DNA from: JAPKZH01 sp963715635
GTDB taxonomy: Bacteria; Acidobacteriota; Aminicenantia; Aminicenantales; UBA4085
DNA: 64,000 nucleotides
Direction: 5' to 3'
Assembly (NCBI GenBank): GCA_963715635.1
Contig: OY970261.1
Span: forward strand, 434,001 to 498,000
Shown: one piece after another, positions 1 to 10,001 of the stretch
Layout of the letters: the number at the start of each line of letters is the position of its first letter
Numbering within the stretch: position 1 is the stretch's first letter
Position numbers and translations under genes: made by a program
Notes under the pieces: generated by a model
The model's input: only the letters and a program-made list of their open reading frames with translations
Database searches by the model: none
Told to the model about the DNA's origin: nothing

Positions 1-490
1 CAAGATCGGGATTTTGAGGATGGATCCGAATTCGGGCAATATGCTGGGAGTTATTTAAGCCAACATGTTTCCATGTTTTGCCGGAATCCTGAGATTTGTA
101 TACTCCATCTCCATACGATATACCGTTACGAATAGAACATTCTCCCATGCCCACATATATTACACTGGTATCTGATTCGGCCACAGCAATGGCCCCTACG
201 GATCCGGTCTTGAAATAGCCATCAGAGATCGGTATCCAACTTAATCCTCCGTCTTCTGTTTTCCAGACGCCGCCACCAGTAGCTCCGAGATAAAAAAGTA
301 AAGGCTGATCAGGAACACCTGCTACGGCCGTTACTCTTCCGCCTCGATACGGGCCAATGCATCTCCATTTCATGGTTCTGAAAAGGTTTTTCTCATATCC
401 TGAAACCTTGAACGTCCCTTGTTCGGCCGGAAGGAAAGAACAAAATGTGAAAAAAAATAAACAAGTTAAGATTCTTTTTTTTATATTCAA
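1..490 (-). CDS. Partial BNR/sortilin-like beta-propeller secreted protein (N-terminal part)
   Basis: The gene starts at a TTG (488-490) behind GGGAGG and runs off the left edge, so only about 163 residues are visible. A lysine-rich start followed by a hydrophobic stretch (LTCLFFFTFCSFL) is a signal peptide. The mature part reads WRCIGPYRGGRVTAVAGVP, then GATGGGVWKTEDGG and GDGVYKSQDSGKTWKHVGL. These are Asp-box (BNR) blades typical of the VPS10/sortilin-like exo-propeller proteins abundant in Acidobacteriota. Such proteins are exported and often annotated as glycosyl hydrolases, but the catalytic role is unproven. It is divergent from the TonB receptor and separated from it by a duplicated promoter region. 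No ATG is available near the signal peptide, which supports the TTG start. Confidence 0.8.
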   Translation of the reverse strand, partial: MNIKKRILTCLFFFTFCSFLPAEQGTFKVSGYEKNLFRTMKWRCIGPYRGGRVTAVAGVPDQPLLFYLGATGGGVWKTEDGGLSWIPISDGYFKTGSVGAIAVAESDTSVIYVGMGECSIRNGISYGDGVYKSQDSGKTWKHVGLNNSQHIARIRIHPQNPDL

Positions 491-541
491 CGTCGTCCTC
501 CCTTAATGAAATGCAATGCGAACGATCTGGCCAAAAAAAAG

Positions 542-570
542 TTGACAATCTTCATAGAACATATTATATA
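542..570 (+). promoter_or_regulatory. Sigma70-like promoter, copy 1
   Basis: TTGACA at 542-547 and TATATA at 565-570 with a 17-base spacer, pointing toward the TonB receptor gene. An identical arrangement recurs in the second copy of the tandem repeat. Confidence 0.5.
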
Positions 571-695
571 ACAAATAAAATATTATAAATAAATAAAAAT
601 ATTCTAGGGGAAATGTGCGTGACACTTCAAAAAACAATTCTTCAGATACTCCTGTAATGAAATGCAATGCGAACGATCTGGCCAAAAAAAAAGGC

Positions 696-724
696 TTGAC
701 AATCTTCATAGAACATATTATATA
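696..724 (+). promoter_or_regulatory. Sigma70-like promoter, copy 2
   Basis: TTGACA at 696-701 and TATATA at 719-724, 17-base spacer. This is the duplicate nearer the TonB receptor start at 958, leaving a leader of roughly 230 bases. Confidence 0.5.
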
Positions 725-957
725 ACAAATACAATATTATAAATAAATAAAAATATTCTAGGCGAAATGTGCGTGACACTTCAAAAAACAATTCTTCAGA
801 TACTCCTGAAGTTTTTTATTTGAAGGCATAACGGTGACGAAAACCATCTTTAAAAAGATATTCAATTACCTAAGTTTTGGTATGGAGAAAGCAAAAATTA
901 TTCGAGGCAGAAAAATATTTTAAAAACGCAAGGGGAAAAAATTTTAGGGAGGGTATC

Positions 958-3665
958 ATGAAAAATCGCAAAGGCGGAAAAACTATTTTCTGTATCGTCT
1001 TCTGTGTTCTGGCATCTTTCCTGTTGCTCGAACGAAACGGTTTTCCTCAAACGACGCTCGTGACTCTGAAAGGAATGGTCATGGATAAGGGAGGCGAGGC
1101 TTTACCCGGAGCCGTCGTTAGTGTCAGGAATATCGAGAGGGGCCTTGTCTATAGCGCACTCGTTCGAAAGGACGGAAGCTATATAATCCCAGGAATTCAA
1201 CCGGGAAAACATGAGATCGAGGTTAGTCTTCAGGGATTTGATACCGAGAAAAGGCAGGGGCTGACGTTTAACGTCGGAGCCATGGTGACGATTAATTTCA
1301 CCCTGATCCAGACAACGCTGAAAGCGGAAGTCACGGTGACGGCGGCAATTCCGATGGTTGAGGTTGCCAAATCGGAAATCAGCACCGTGATTGATCGCAA
1401 AAAAATTGATGACCTTCCAATATCTTTAACAGATAAAACTTTTGAGGGATGGAGCTACTTGAGCATAACAACACCGGGGGTGCAGACTTACCAAGCGGAT
1501 GCAGCTTTTCAAACTGCAAATGGGCAGCCAAGAGGTTCCGGTGAATTATTATTAGACGGCATATCCCTTGAGAGGATTGCTACCGGAAAAGCCACGATTA
1601 TTCCTGCCGAGGCTATTGAAGAATTCAGAGTTATTACTAATCAATTTGAAGCTGAATATGGAAATGCAAGTGATATGGTGAGGACGGCCATTACCAGATC
1701 TGGAACGAATGAATTCAAGGGCAGACTTTCATACTTCTACAGGACCGAGGCTTTTTATGATGTGAATTATTTTGTCAATCATAGCACTTATAATAGCCCT
1801 GAGCTCCCAAAAGGCCAATGGAGTAAACCATCGTATGGATACCATCGCTTTGGAGGATTTTTCGGAGGGCCGATTAAAAAAGATAAAACACATTTTATGC
1901 TTGTTTATGATGGTATGAGGCTTACAACCTATAACGTCATTACCTCTCCTTTAGTTCCCAAAGAATCCGTACCGTATCATGAAAATCCTAATAGGGTTAT
2001 GATCAAAATTAATCACCAGCTCAATGAAAAAAATAGTTTTACTTTCCGTTACAGCTTGGATCAATCTGCAAGGCTAAATATGGGAGTCGGTGGTCTTAAT
2101 ACTATGGACAGGAAAATAGACTATTACCGACCTATTCATGATGTTCTTGCGTCCTGGACTTCTTTCATTTCCGGTAATATTATGAATGAACTTCACCTCC
2201 ATTATATGCATCAAGTTGATGATCAACGGATACCAGAGCCTAATAGTTATTCAATTACAAGACCTTCAGGAAATTTTGGCAAGGCCTCAAATCAGCCTCA
2301 GAAGAGCATATTTAAGAGATATCAAATTAATGACAATTTTAATCTTTTTCTGGGTGAACACTCTCTGAAGTTTGGCTTCGATTTGTCCGTTGCTCCTTGG
2401 TTTTTTTATAATCCCCAAAATATCCCCGGCACATTTGTATTTAATACAGATAAACCTTTTGACGCAAACGATCCCACAACATATCCCTATAAATTCACGT
2501 ATTCTGTGGGGATCCAGGAGTTGATATCGATTACACAGAATTGGGCATGTTCGCTCAAGATTCGTGGAAAATTTTTAAACGACTAAATGTAAACATTGGA
2601 CTCCGGTACAACATGTACTTCTATCACGGAGTAAATATGGCGAAATGGAATATCCGAAATCTCAATCCGAGGTTCGGTATCAGCTGGGATATCTTTGGGG
2701 ATGGGAAAACGAGCCTAAGAGGAGGAATTGGAACTTACTCTACGAATACTGTGGGAGACGCGCTGAATACAATTGCCTTTTCTCAAAAACTCGCTATCCA
2801 TACGATAATGTATCCAAATTATCCTGATCCGTTTGCACCGAATCCTTTTTTTAATCCTATTCCTGGTAGTGTCACAACGGCAAAATATGATGCCAAGAAA
2901 GGCCTGATTGCCCCCTATTCACTTCAAACCTCCCTGGGTATTGAGAGAGAGATTTTCAAAGATTTTTCTCTGGGCGCTAATCTCGCATGGACCAAAGGAT
3001 ATTGTCTTCCTTTTTTTGTTCAAAACAACCCAGTCATTCCTGGAACAAGCGTTACGCGCATAGATCCCACAATGGGGGATTGGTACACACTCTCAGACAA
3101 CGTAGGGAAGAGTGATTACAAAGGATTTTATCTCACTCTTAAAAAGAGATTTTCAAAGGGTTGGGGAATTGAAATTGCTTATACTCTTTCGAAATCTATG
3201 TCCAATGTCGAGTATGTCACTACGACACCAGTGAATTATGCAGACCCGCAAAATTCGCGGATGTGGGGTCCAATGGACATGGACGCTCGCCATGTACTTT
3301 GCGTGAATGGCTTAGCTGATTTACCCCTTGGTTTTCAGGCGAGTGTGCTTTTTTATTATAATTCTCCCACTCCTTGGACCGCCATATACAATACTGATGT
3401 TAATAAGGATGGCTTGACCTCGGATTATGTGGATCAATATCGTAATTCTAGAAGAGGGTTTAACCAATATTTCCTTAACTTTAGAATCTCAAAGTCCGTA
3501 AATATTAGTCGTGTAAATATTCAGCTCTTAGTCGAGGGACATAACATAACCAACAAAACAAACTTCATGTCAGTTTATAGCCGTTATGGTCAATCTCTAT
3601 TCGGCATGCCGACTGGCGCAGGGGATCCCAGAGAATTTCAAGTGGGCATTCGTGTAAATTACTAA
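958..3665 (+). CDS. TonB-dependent receptor, Oar-like, with carboxypeptidase-regulatory N-domain (frameshifted)
   Basis: An outer-membrane active-transport receptor of about 900 residues. The start at 958 follows GGGAGGG and is chosen over an upstream in-frame ATG at 877, because it puts the signal peptide (IFCIVFCVLASFLLL) at the N-terminus. A CarboxypepD_reg-like domain follows (GMVMDKGGEALPGAVVSVRN...GSYIIPGIQPGKHEIEV). Next comes a plug with LLLDGISLERI, then a barrel ending FQVGIRVNY. The reading frame breaks near 2520. Frame 1 continues to a stop at 2584-2586, while the conserved barrel text DYTELGMFAQDSWKIF resumes in another frame. One missing G would restore a single protein, so this is either a recent pseudogene or a sequencing deletion. 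Substrate unknown. Confidence 0.85.
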
Positions 3666-3830
3666 TTGTGTGCTAGCGCAATATCCGTGGGCCTATCGAT
3701 CGATCGCTTCTCCAGAGAGGAGGATTTCTTCTAGCAAGACTTAAATTGTAGTTCTACGATACGAGATGGATCTCGATCGATCCGTGGCGGTTTTTTTCCC
3801 GGTTTATGAAAGCTTGTCGTTAACTCAGAT

Positions 3831-5155
3831 GGTTCTCTTCCATCTTGTGTGGGTTAATCAAAGCATAACCTGCCGGCGACGAGATAAACGATGGTCCGGA
3901 GATATTGGACGTGTTTAAACCCATAGGCCCTTTTCATCGCCGTCTTGATCTTCGAGTTCAGGCCTTCGGCCACGCCGTTTGTGATCCTAGCTCTTGTAAA
4001 ACTCACGACACCGCGCCAATACCGTTTTATCGCTTTGGCCGCTTCAATAATCGGTCCCAACCGGCTGTGAGTCGCCCAATAATACCAGCGTTTCAGGTAT
4101 CTAACGGCCCTGGGGGATCCTTGAACTCCCAGAACCGAGCCAAGGCCAGCTTGATGTGGTAGGCCCGAGCCGTCTTCAGGTCCAAGGACTTCAACTTGGT
4201 CAGGCTTTCCTCTTGTTGAGGATTCAAGTTCTCCGGGTTCTTCAGCCAAAGGAATCGGGTCTTCTTCAGCGCCTTGTTCTTCTTCTGCTCCGCCCAACGG
4301 ACTTTTTCGATCGCCTTATTCATCTGACTCATGATGTGATAGCGATCAAAAACGACCCGGGCCTGGGGGATATGGTTTCCCAGCCCATTCAGGTAAGGAT
4401 CCCACATATCGCAGCAGACCAGATCGATTCGGCCGGGATCGAAATCCCTGGATCGCAGGTCCTCGACAAACGCTCGGACGACGCCCTTCTTTCGGCTCTC
4501 CCCGAGATAGAGCACTCGCGAAGCCTCCAGGTCGCTGAACGATGTCATATACTCGTGCCCTTTGCGAACCGAGAACTCATCAATGCCCAGAACATGAAAA
4601 CCCGAAAGATCTACCCTCCGCCGCGCTTCTTCCACGTAATGCGCCAGAATCCGCCAGATCCGGTTGGCGGATTCCGCCGTGACGTCCGCCACCCCGGCCA
4701 CCGACATCTCCCGGCTCAGCTGCAGCACCAGCATCTCAAACAACAGGGTAAATCCGCTTCCCGGCCGGGCCCAGGGAACCTCCACCTGCTTGATCCCGCA
4801 GCGGTCGCAGCCAACGCGGGGGACTCTCGCGTGAAGATAGGTCTCGTACTGAAAGAAGTTCAGGTGACGCCACGTTCGGTCCTTCGTGTCGTGAACCTCG
4901 CATTCCTGTCCCTCGCACGTCGGGCAAGCGAACTTCGCCCCCCTAGGAAAATCGATCCTCAGATCCAGGCGGCCTTCCTCCTTAGAAAATCGAATATCGA
5001 CGACCTGCCAGGGCTTGGAAAGCCCCAGCGCCAAAGTAAACAACGACAGTTCATCCATCAAGACGATTCCTTTCCGTTTAGACTTCATCTGGAATCCTAT
5101 CACGCCTCGATGGTATGATTAAACATGCTCAACCCACACAAGATGGAAGAGAACC
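3831..5155 (-). mobile_element. ISL3-family insertion sequence
   Basis: A 1,325-bp element bounded by perfect 25-bp inverted repeats at 3831-3855 (starting GGTTCTCTTCCATCTTGTGT) and 5131-5155. It holds a single transposase gene on the minus strand. The flanks (ACTCAGAT left, TTTTAATA right) show no 8-bp duplication. The element is therefore old, the site was rearranged, or it moved by recombination. Size and ends suit ISL3. Confidence 0.9.
3854..5103 (-). CDS. ISL3-family transposase (frameshifted)
   Basis: A DDE transposase of about 415 residues. The N-terminus carries a zinc-finger-like pattern (CPTCEGQECEVHD, then CDRCG). A helix-turn-helix region follows, then catalytic blocks: LGIDEFSVRKGHEY (first Asp), CCDMWDPYLNGL (second Asp) and, in a different frame, NGVAEGLNSKIK (Glu). 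The frame change falls near 4111 in a run of five C: one frame stops at 4093, the other supplies RAVRYLKRWYYWATHSRLGP. Adding one C or removing two would join them. With perfect ends but a broken gene, the copy is probably immobile unless the indel is an error. A + strand reading of the same DNA is a shadow. Confidence 0.88.
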
Positions 5156-5510
5156 TTTTAATATTAGCTAACGAGTTTTGTGACAAGGAGAAAGGTCCAA
5201 TAGATTCCGGCAGCTAGGCAATTTGACATACTCTCTCATCATAATTTATTATCATTATCGATAGGGAAAGAAGGAAACTGCGGCGATACAACGCAGTGGA
5301 CCTTACTACGCGAAACTGCAATCCCATCAGGCACATTAGGTTTTAGGTTATTTTCCTCAAAGCACTAGCTACATATAAGGTTTGAATATACCGCTTAAGG
5401 GATTACATGAAATGAAGCCACCAGAGGTTGGTCAGCTTGCCGTTGTCCGTCGGCGCGGACGCTTATCTTCAGCTGGCGGACGAAATAATCCGAAGGAAAG
5501 GAAGGACGTC
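5156..5510. other. Intergenic stretch, no gene recognised
   Basis: Between the ISL3 right end and the next possible reading frame there is AT-rich sequence without a convincing gene. An in-frame ATG at 5382 opens a low-complexity lysine/arginine-rich peptide that I do not believe is real. Confidence 0.5.
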
Positions 5511-5616
5511 ATGAAATCAAGGCTCGGAAAAAAGGACGGTATCTTTTCCCGGAAGGAAGGAAAGAAGGGGGACGCGCCGAAGGCCCCATCCATCCGGCCG
5601 CCGGCGTCTGTACCTG

Positions 5617-5823
5617 TTGGACGAAAATGGCACAGCTCGCGTCGCGGTGGCCGTGTTCAAAGATAGCCCGGTTCTATTTCTGTCTGACGAAAAGGGCAAG
5701 GCCTGTTTCGTGGCGGGAAAGACAGCAATAGAAACGCCCGATGGAAAGACAATTGCTTATCCGGAATCTTCTTTGATTCTTTTCGGCCCTGACGGCAATG
5801 TTATCTGGAGCGCCATAAAATAG
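5617..5823 (+). CDS. Small hypothetical protein, probably remnant
   Basis: This 68-residue frame reads LDENGTARVAVAVFKDSPVL, then FLSDEKGKACFVAGK and SLILFGPDGNVIWSAIK. The repeated pattern (L-x-D-E-x-G-x followed by a hydrophobic strand) resembles short beta-repeats seen in secreted hypothetical proteins. Codons upstream continue the pattern (RRLYLLDEN), but the frame then reaches arginine-rich text and a stop. An ATG at 5511 behind GGAAAGGAAGGACGTC lies in a different frame. A frameshifted gene starting at 5511 is therefore plausible. Function unknown. Confidence 0.35.
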   Translation: MDENGTARVAVAVFKDSPVLFLSDEKGKACFVAGKTAIETPDGKTIAYPESSLILFGPDGNVIWSAIK

Positions 5824-5914
5824 AGAGGGACGCCATGATTGCGAAACTAAAGCTCATAAAAAACGTTTCAAGCGGGAAGAATTCTCACTTTTTTGAAGAG
5901 GATTTTAAATAGGC

Positions 5915-6244
5915 CTATGACCAATAGCCTTTATTTATAGCCATTGAGCGAAATTCTTCTTTAAGTTTTTTTATATCCTCGCCCGGGAATGTTTCTAATT
6001 CGGCATTATCTTGACAGCGTTTAAGAGCTTCGCCCAAGCTGATTATGGTATTTTCTATAATTCCAAGCCGGCTTGTCATCCCCATATCGGATTTTGTATT
6101 CGGTGGTTCGCCGTATTTTTGATTAAGTTTGTCATAAATCTCTTTAATCCGTGCTCCAGGAAAGCTCTTAAATTCACCGTCCCGTTCACAATAATCGATA
6201 GCTCTTTTTAGATCGCAGAAGATTGAATGTATTGTAATATCCAT
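5915..6244 (-). CDS. Hypothetical protein, 109 aa
   Basis: Starts at ATG 6244 behind GGAGG. The protein is soluble, charged and mostly helical, with no signal peptide or membrane segment. Two halves look internally related: IHSIFCDLKRAIDYCERDGE followed by FKSFPGARIKEIYDKL, and IENTIISLGEALKRCQDNAE followed by LETFPGEDIKKLKEEF. The protein therefore seems built from a duplicated helical unit with a (K/E)xFPGxxIK motif. I do not recognise the family. It stands alone, with no close neighbours on the same strand. Confidence 0.6.
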   Translation of the reverse strand: MDITIHSIFCDLKRAIDYCERDGEFKSFPGARIKEIYDKLNQKYGEPPNTKSDMGMTSRLGIIENTIISLGEALKRCQDNAELETFPGEDIKKLKEEFRSMAINKGYWS

Positions 6245-6540
6245 GAAGCCCTTCCTCCATAGTTATCTTATCATAATAGAGACCGGAAAACATATTGCAT
6301 CGATGCCCTGGAGTTTGAGCCGATATACAGGGACGAGGCAAAATCAGCGCATAAACGCTCACTCAGCCCGCGCAGCAGAAAAGGAGTTTCTTATTAATAA
6401 GCTGATGAAGAACGAGCCCCAGGATTAATTTGGGGCAAAGAAGTCACGGAATTTCAACTCACCAACCTCAATGAGCCTGCCGAGCGGAGCTGGATTAGTG
6501 AGTTTTCTCTTCGTTCCTACCGAGTATTCTTGGAAAAGCG

Positions 6541-6960
6541 TTATTTCTTTATCCCCGTGACGGTTTTGGTCGTAGCCGGTCCCTTCTGAGCCAGCGCTTT
6601 TTCAGCGGCCGTCTGAGGAATCATGTTTCCCGAAGTCTTCCCCTGATGAAAAAACTTCGAGAGGTAATACTGGTCGCCATAAGCATTGAAAATAAGGGTG
6701 AATGACTCCACCGGCGTGGGAATTGTCGTTACCTGGGTTGTGACCATCACTTTTTGATCGCCTTTCGGATTGGAAATCCGATAGACCAAATTTTTGACCA
6801 GGGCAATTTCGTATGTCCCCGCGGGGAGCTTTGTATTTTCGACCATAAAGGCGAAGGGGATGTCGATGGTGACGACGTTCGCTTGAGCGGAAATGATCCG
6901 GGGCAAGAGACCCAGAGCCAAAAAGCCGAGAACCAAACTCACGATTCCGATTTTCTTCAT
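6541..6960 (-). CDS. Secreted hypothetical protein, 139 aa
   Basis: A strong AAAGGAGGT site precedes ATG 6960. Residues 1-26 form a signal peptide (IGIVSLVLGFLALGLLPRIISAQA). The mature part has the pattern VTIDIPFAFMVENTKLPAGTYEI. This is typical of a family of small beta-rich secreted proteins widespread in Acidobacteriota, whose function is unknown. The C-terminus is lysine/threonine-rich. It appears monocistronic. Confidence 0.7.
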   Translation of the reverse strand: MKKIGIVSLVLGFLALGLLPRIISAQANVVTIDIPFAFMVENTKLPAGTYEIALVKNLVYRISNPKGDQKVMVTTQVTTIPTPVESFTLIFNAYGDQYYLSKFFHQGKTSGNMIPQTAAEKALAQKGPATTKTVTGIKK

Positions 6961-7499
6961 TCTTAAACCTCCTTTGTGTTTTACGGCTCGCCCGGCAAGC
7001 TCCGTTGCGTTTTAAAACACTCGTTCTCGGAACATTGCCTGAGCCGAAAAATCACATTAAGACGAAGCATATATATAATAATAAACTTGTTTTCGGCTGT
7101 GCTAGGCGCTGAGCAGCTTTATCCCAGTTTTCCGCTCCAGTTATTGTATGGAATTATAAATCAAAGCAATCAAAGATGTCAAGGACGGTTCAAGAGCGCG
7201 GGGATATGACCAGGAAGCCGTCCGCGGCATTAGATGAGCCGGAAATCACCCAGATCTCCTCGCCAAGGAAGGATAAGATCACCAGAAATATTCGGCCGAG
7301 GCCTCGGCGGCCATCAGAACTTCTTGATAAGTGACCCGTGGCGGCGTAGGGCGAGGTCAGATGTACATGAACACGAGGGTGTTCTGGCATCACGTCCAAC
7401 AGTAGAAACAGGGCTGGTAGTTGGGTGGTTTGGGGGAGGTCGCGCTAATAGCGGCCGCGCAGAACGCGGACTATTTCTGATTATTCATCTCGTTTCATT
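6961..7499. other. Intergenic, no gene recognised
   Basis: Neither strand gives a protein with recognisable composition. The GC-rich part (7190-7470) yields only overlapping arginine-rich shadow frames. No RNA gene seen. Confidence 0.5.
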
Positions 7500-7724
7500 T
7501 TAAGGTTCAGCAAGAGTTTGTCTGCGTTTCGCCTGTTTTTGGGCAAGGGGCTCGGTTTTTAACTGGGGTGGAACGCCAGCGCTGACCGAAAGATAAACCT
7601 GTTTTTTGCCGACCGAAATTCCGAGCAAGAGGATGAAAACACCAAGAACCAGGATGGCCAGGAAGACAAAGACGAGCTGGGTGCTCGAAAACTGCAGTTC
7701 GCGGAATTCCTTATTCTTTTCCAT
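7500..7724 (-). CDS. Small single-pass membrane protein, 74 aa
   Basis: Starts at ATG 7724, 8 bases after the slipin gene stop, so it is the last gene of the nfeD-slipin transcription unit. The layout is a short charged N-terminus (MEKNKEFRELQFSSTQLVF), one membrane helix (about residues 17-38, VFVFLAILVLGVFILLLGIS), then a basic, proline-containing tail. This resembles the N-terminal anchor of SPOR-type cell-division proteins. The SPOR domain is absent, so the gene may be a truncated SPOR protein or a genuine small membrane protein. Confidence 0.55.
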   Translation of the reverse strand: MEKNKEFRELQFSSTQLVFVFLAILVLGVFILLLGISVGKKQVYLSVSAGVPPQLKTEPLAQKQAKRRQTLAEP

Positions 7725-7732
7725 CGGCGTTA

Positions 7733-8488
7733 TTATTTCTCCTCTTTATGAAAAGCAAAAGCTTTCAGGAGCTCCATGGGCAACGGAAATACGATCGTGG
7801 AATTCTTCTCTGCGGCGATGTCGGTCAAAGTGCCCAGGAACCTCAGTTGGAGGGCTTGGGGATTGGTCGAGATAATGTTGGCGGCCTGGAGGAGCTTGTC
7901 GGCAGCCTGGAACTCGCCGTCGGCGTGAATAACCTTGGCCCGGCGCTCGCGCTCTGCTTCGGCCTGCTTGGCGATGGCCCGTTGCATGTTCTCCGGAAGG
8001 TCCACCTGTTTCATCTCCACGAGCTGGACCTTGATGCCCCAGGGGGATGTGTGCTGGTCGAGAATTTCCTGAAGCCGTGTATTGAGTTTTTCACGTTGCG
8101 AAAGAAGCTCATCGAGTTCGACCTGGCCGAGCGCGCTGCGGAGCGTTGTCTGGGCCAGCTGCGATGTCGCGTAGAGGTAATCCTGGACCTCGAGAACGGA
8201 CTTCAACGGCTCGATGACCCGGAAGTAAAGAACGGCGCTGACCTTCACCGATACGTTATCCCTGGTGATGATATCCTGCGGCGGGATTTCCATGGCGATA
8301 ATCCGCAGGCTGATTCTGACGATCCGGTCGATGGGCGAAAAGACAAGAATGATTCCGGGCCCTTTGGCGTTGGGAAGCACGCGGCCGAGGCGGAAGATCA
8401 CGCCCCGTTCGTATTCCCTCAAGATCTTTATGGAATTCAGCACATAGAGAATGATGAGCCCGAGGACAATCATAGGATACGTAATCAT
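7733..8488 (-). CDS. SPFH/band-7 slipin (stomatin-like) family protein
   Basis: A 251-residue membrane-anchored scaffold protein. The N-terminal hydrophobic hairpin (MITYPMIVLGLIILYVLNSI) is followed by the hallmark LREYERGVIFRLGR. Band-7 sequence with VSVKVSAVLYFRV and a helical AIAKQAEAERERRAKVIHAD segment comes next. The length is normal for prokaryotic slipins. It sits 47 bases downstream of the NfeD-like protease gene; NfeD and slipin form a conserved pair in which NfeD1b proteases cleave the slipin C-terminus and the pair influences membrane microdomains. The start is preceded by AAGGAGGTTTC. Confidence 0.9.
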   Translation of the reverse strand: MITYPMIVLGLIILYVLNSIKILREYERGVIFRLGRVLPNAKGPGIILVFSPIDRIVRISLRIIAMEIPPQDIITRDNVSVKVSAVLYFRVIEPLKSVLEVQDYLYATSQLAQTTLRSALGQVELDELLSQREKLNTRLQEILDQHTSPWGIKVQLVEMKQVDLPENMQRAIAKQAEAERERRAKVIHADGEFQAADKLLQAANIISTNPQALQLRFLGTLTDIAAEKNSTIVFPLPMELLKAFAFHKEEK

Positions 8489-8535
8489 AGAAACCTCCTT
8501 GTCGAGACGTTTTGACGGTAAAGTCTCAACCCATA

Positions 8536-9858
8536 TTATTTGTTCCCATCATTCGCCTTCGTGACGCGAAGCTTGAGATGGGTTAAAACCTGTATCACTT
8601 TGATGGGCGACCCTTTAGGGACGGGAGCATCGGCTTCTGCCTGCCAGTATTCACCATGGACGAAGACCCGGCCTTCCGGAGCAAGGTCGGTCAGGGCTGC
8701 GCCGATCTCGCCGATCAATCCCTCTTTTCCGGTCGTGGCTTTTCTCATATGGGCCCGGATGACAAGGGTCACAAGAAAGATGAGAATGAGCGAAATCCCC
8801 AAGGCAACCGGGATGATAATCTTCAGGCTGGGCTTGAGCTCGGGGATCGGGGCTTTGACGAGCATCATGGAACCGATGACCATGGCCGTGATTCCTCCTA
8901 TCGAGAGCACTCCGTAACTGTGGACCTTCACTTCCAGGACAAACATGCCGATGGCCAGAAGGATGAGAATCAGCCCGACGTAATTGATCGGCAGGATCTG
9001 AAAGGCAAATATGGCCAGGAGAAGCGAGATGCCGCCGAGCACGCCGGGCAGGATGGCGCCCGGGTTGGCGAATTCGAAATACAACCCAAGCAGCCCCAGC
9101 ATGAGCAGGATGTAGGCCAGATTGGGGTTGGAGATGGTCAGAAGGAATTTCTGGCGGGACGACATGGGGACGTCCACGACCGGCTCATTTTTTAAGTGAA
9201 GGACCTGCGTCTCGCCCTTGAAGCGGCGGATGGTTTTTTGGTCGAAAGCGTCGATGATGTCCTGTTCGTTTTTGGCAATGAGGTCAACGAGGCCGCCCTC
9301 CAAGGCTTCCTTTTCCGTATAGGATAGGCTTTTTCGTACAGCATCCTCAGCCATCTTAATATTGCGGCCGCGCTTTTCGGCGAGGGTTTTGATGTAAGAC
9401 GCGGCGTCATTGGTGACCTTGTCCTCCATGGTTTTGTCCATGGACTGGCCCGTCACGGAGATTCCGACGGGATGGGCGGCCCCCGTGTTTGTGCCGGGGG
9501 CCATGATGAACAGGTCGCAGGCGACGCCGATGAAAAAACCCGCCGAGGCGGACCGCGCGCCGCTCGGGCTGACGTAGGCCGCCACCGGCGTCTTGGCGGA
9601 AAGGATTTTTTCGATAATTTCCCGCATCGATGTATCAAGGCCGCCCGGTGTATTTAGCGTCATGATGAGAAGGCTGGCGTTCTCTTTATCGGCGCGGTCG
9701 ATGGCGCCGCGGATGTATTGGGACGTCACCGGGTGAATCGCCGCATCGACCGTGATTTTCAGGACAGCGGCGGGAGAAAAAACAGGGAAAAGCACTAGGA
9801 AAACAAAAGCGAAAATTTTATCCCTCACCTTGATTTCATTATAAAAGGGATCCTTCAT
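8536..9858 (-). CDS. NfeD1b-type membrane-bound serine protease
   Basis: Roughly 440 residues if started at ATG 9858, where a signal/anchor segment (FAFVFLVLFPVFSPAAVL) begins the protein; an in-frame ATG at 9933 would add 25 residues. The ClpP-class protease domain shows LNTPGGLDTSMREI and SGARSASAGFFIGVACD, containing the nucleophile serine; the Ser-Lys pair is known for this family. Several membrane helices follow (about residues 245-390), and a C-terminal OB-fold NfeD domain ends the protein (GRVFVHGEYWQAEAD). It is transcribed ahead of the slipin, the usual partner and substrate. Confidence 0.88.
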   Translation of the reverse strand: MKDPFYNEIKVRDKIFAFVFLVLFPVFSPAAVLKITVDAAIHPVTSQYIRGAIDRADKENASLLIMTLNTPGGLDTSMREIIEKILSAKTPVAAYVSPSGARSASAGFFIGVACDLFIMAPGTNTGAAHPVGISVTGQSMDKTMEDKVTNDAASYIKTLAEKRGRNIKMAEDAVRKSLSYTEKEALEGGLVDLIAKNEQDIIDAFDQKTIRRFKGETQVLHLKNEPVVDVPMSSRQKFLLTISNPNLAYILLMLGLLGLYFEFANPGAILPGVLGGISLLLAIFAFQILPINYVGLILILLAIGMFVLEVKVHSYGVLSIGGITAMVIGSMMLVKAPIPELKPSLKIIIPVALGISLILIFLVTLVIRAHMRKATTGKEGLIGEIGAALTDLAPEGRVFVHGEYWQAEADAPVPKGSPIKVIQVLTHLKLRVTKANDGNK

Positions 9859-10001
9859 CAAGTCAATCTCGATATTGATAGAAGATTTGAAATCCTCGCG
9901 TCCTGCCAAAGAAAAAAAGTTCACATAGTACATTATTGATCGATTTTATAAAAAATAAGTTCTTCTGCTATCAGTTTGCCTTTAATCTTTCCGTTCAGGA
10001 T

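Larger units (their letters stand above)
504..808. repeat. Tandem duplication of a ~151/154-bp promoter-containing unit
   Basis: Copy 1 spans 504-654 and copy 2 spans 655-808. They are near identical, both starting TAATGAAATGCAATGCG and ending CAGATACTCCTG. Differences are a few substitutions and a 3-base length change before TTGACA. The unit is AT-rich, lies between two divergent genes, and duplicates a sigma70-like promoter pointing toward the TonB receptor. Confidence 0.9.

Noticed and set aside
4093..4297. Programmed frameshift in the ISL3 transposase
   Set aside because: ISL3 transposases are normally made from a single frame, and the site is a simple C run without a supporting downstream structure that I can see.
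4156..5118. Long plus-strand frame of 320 codons
   Set aside because: It lies exactly opposite the ISL3 transposase, whose motifs are clear, and its own composition is not protein-like.
7748..8515. Plus-strand frame of 255 codons
   Set aside because: It is the shadow of the slipin gene on the other strand.
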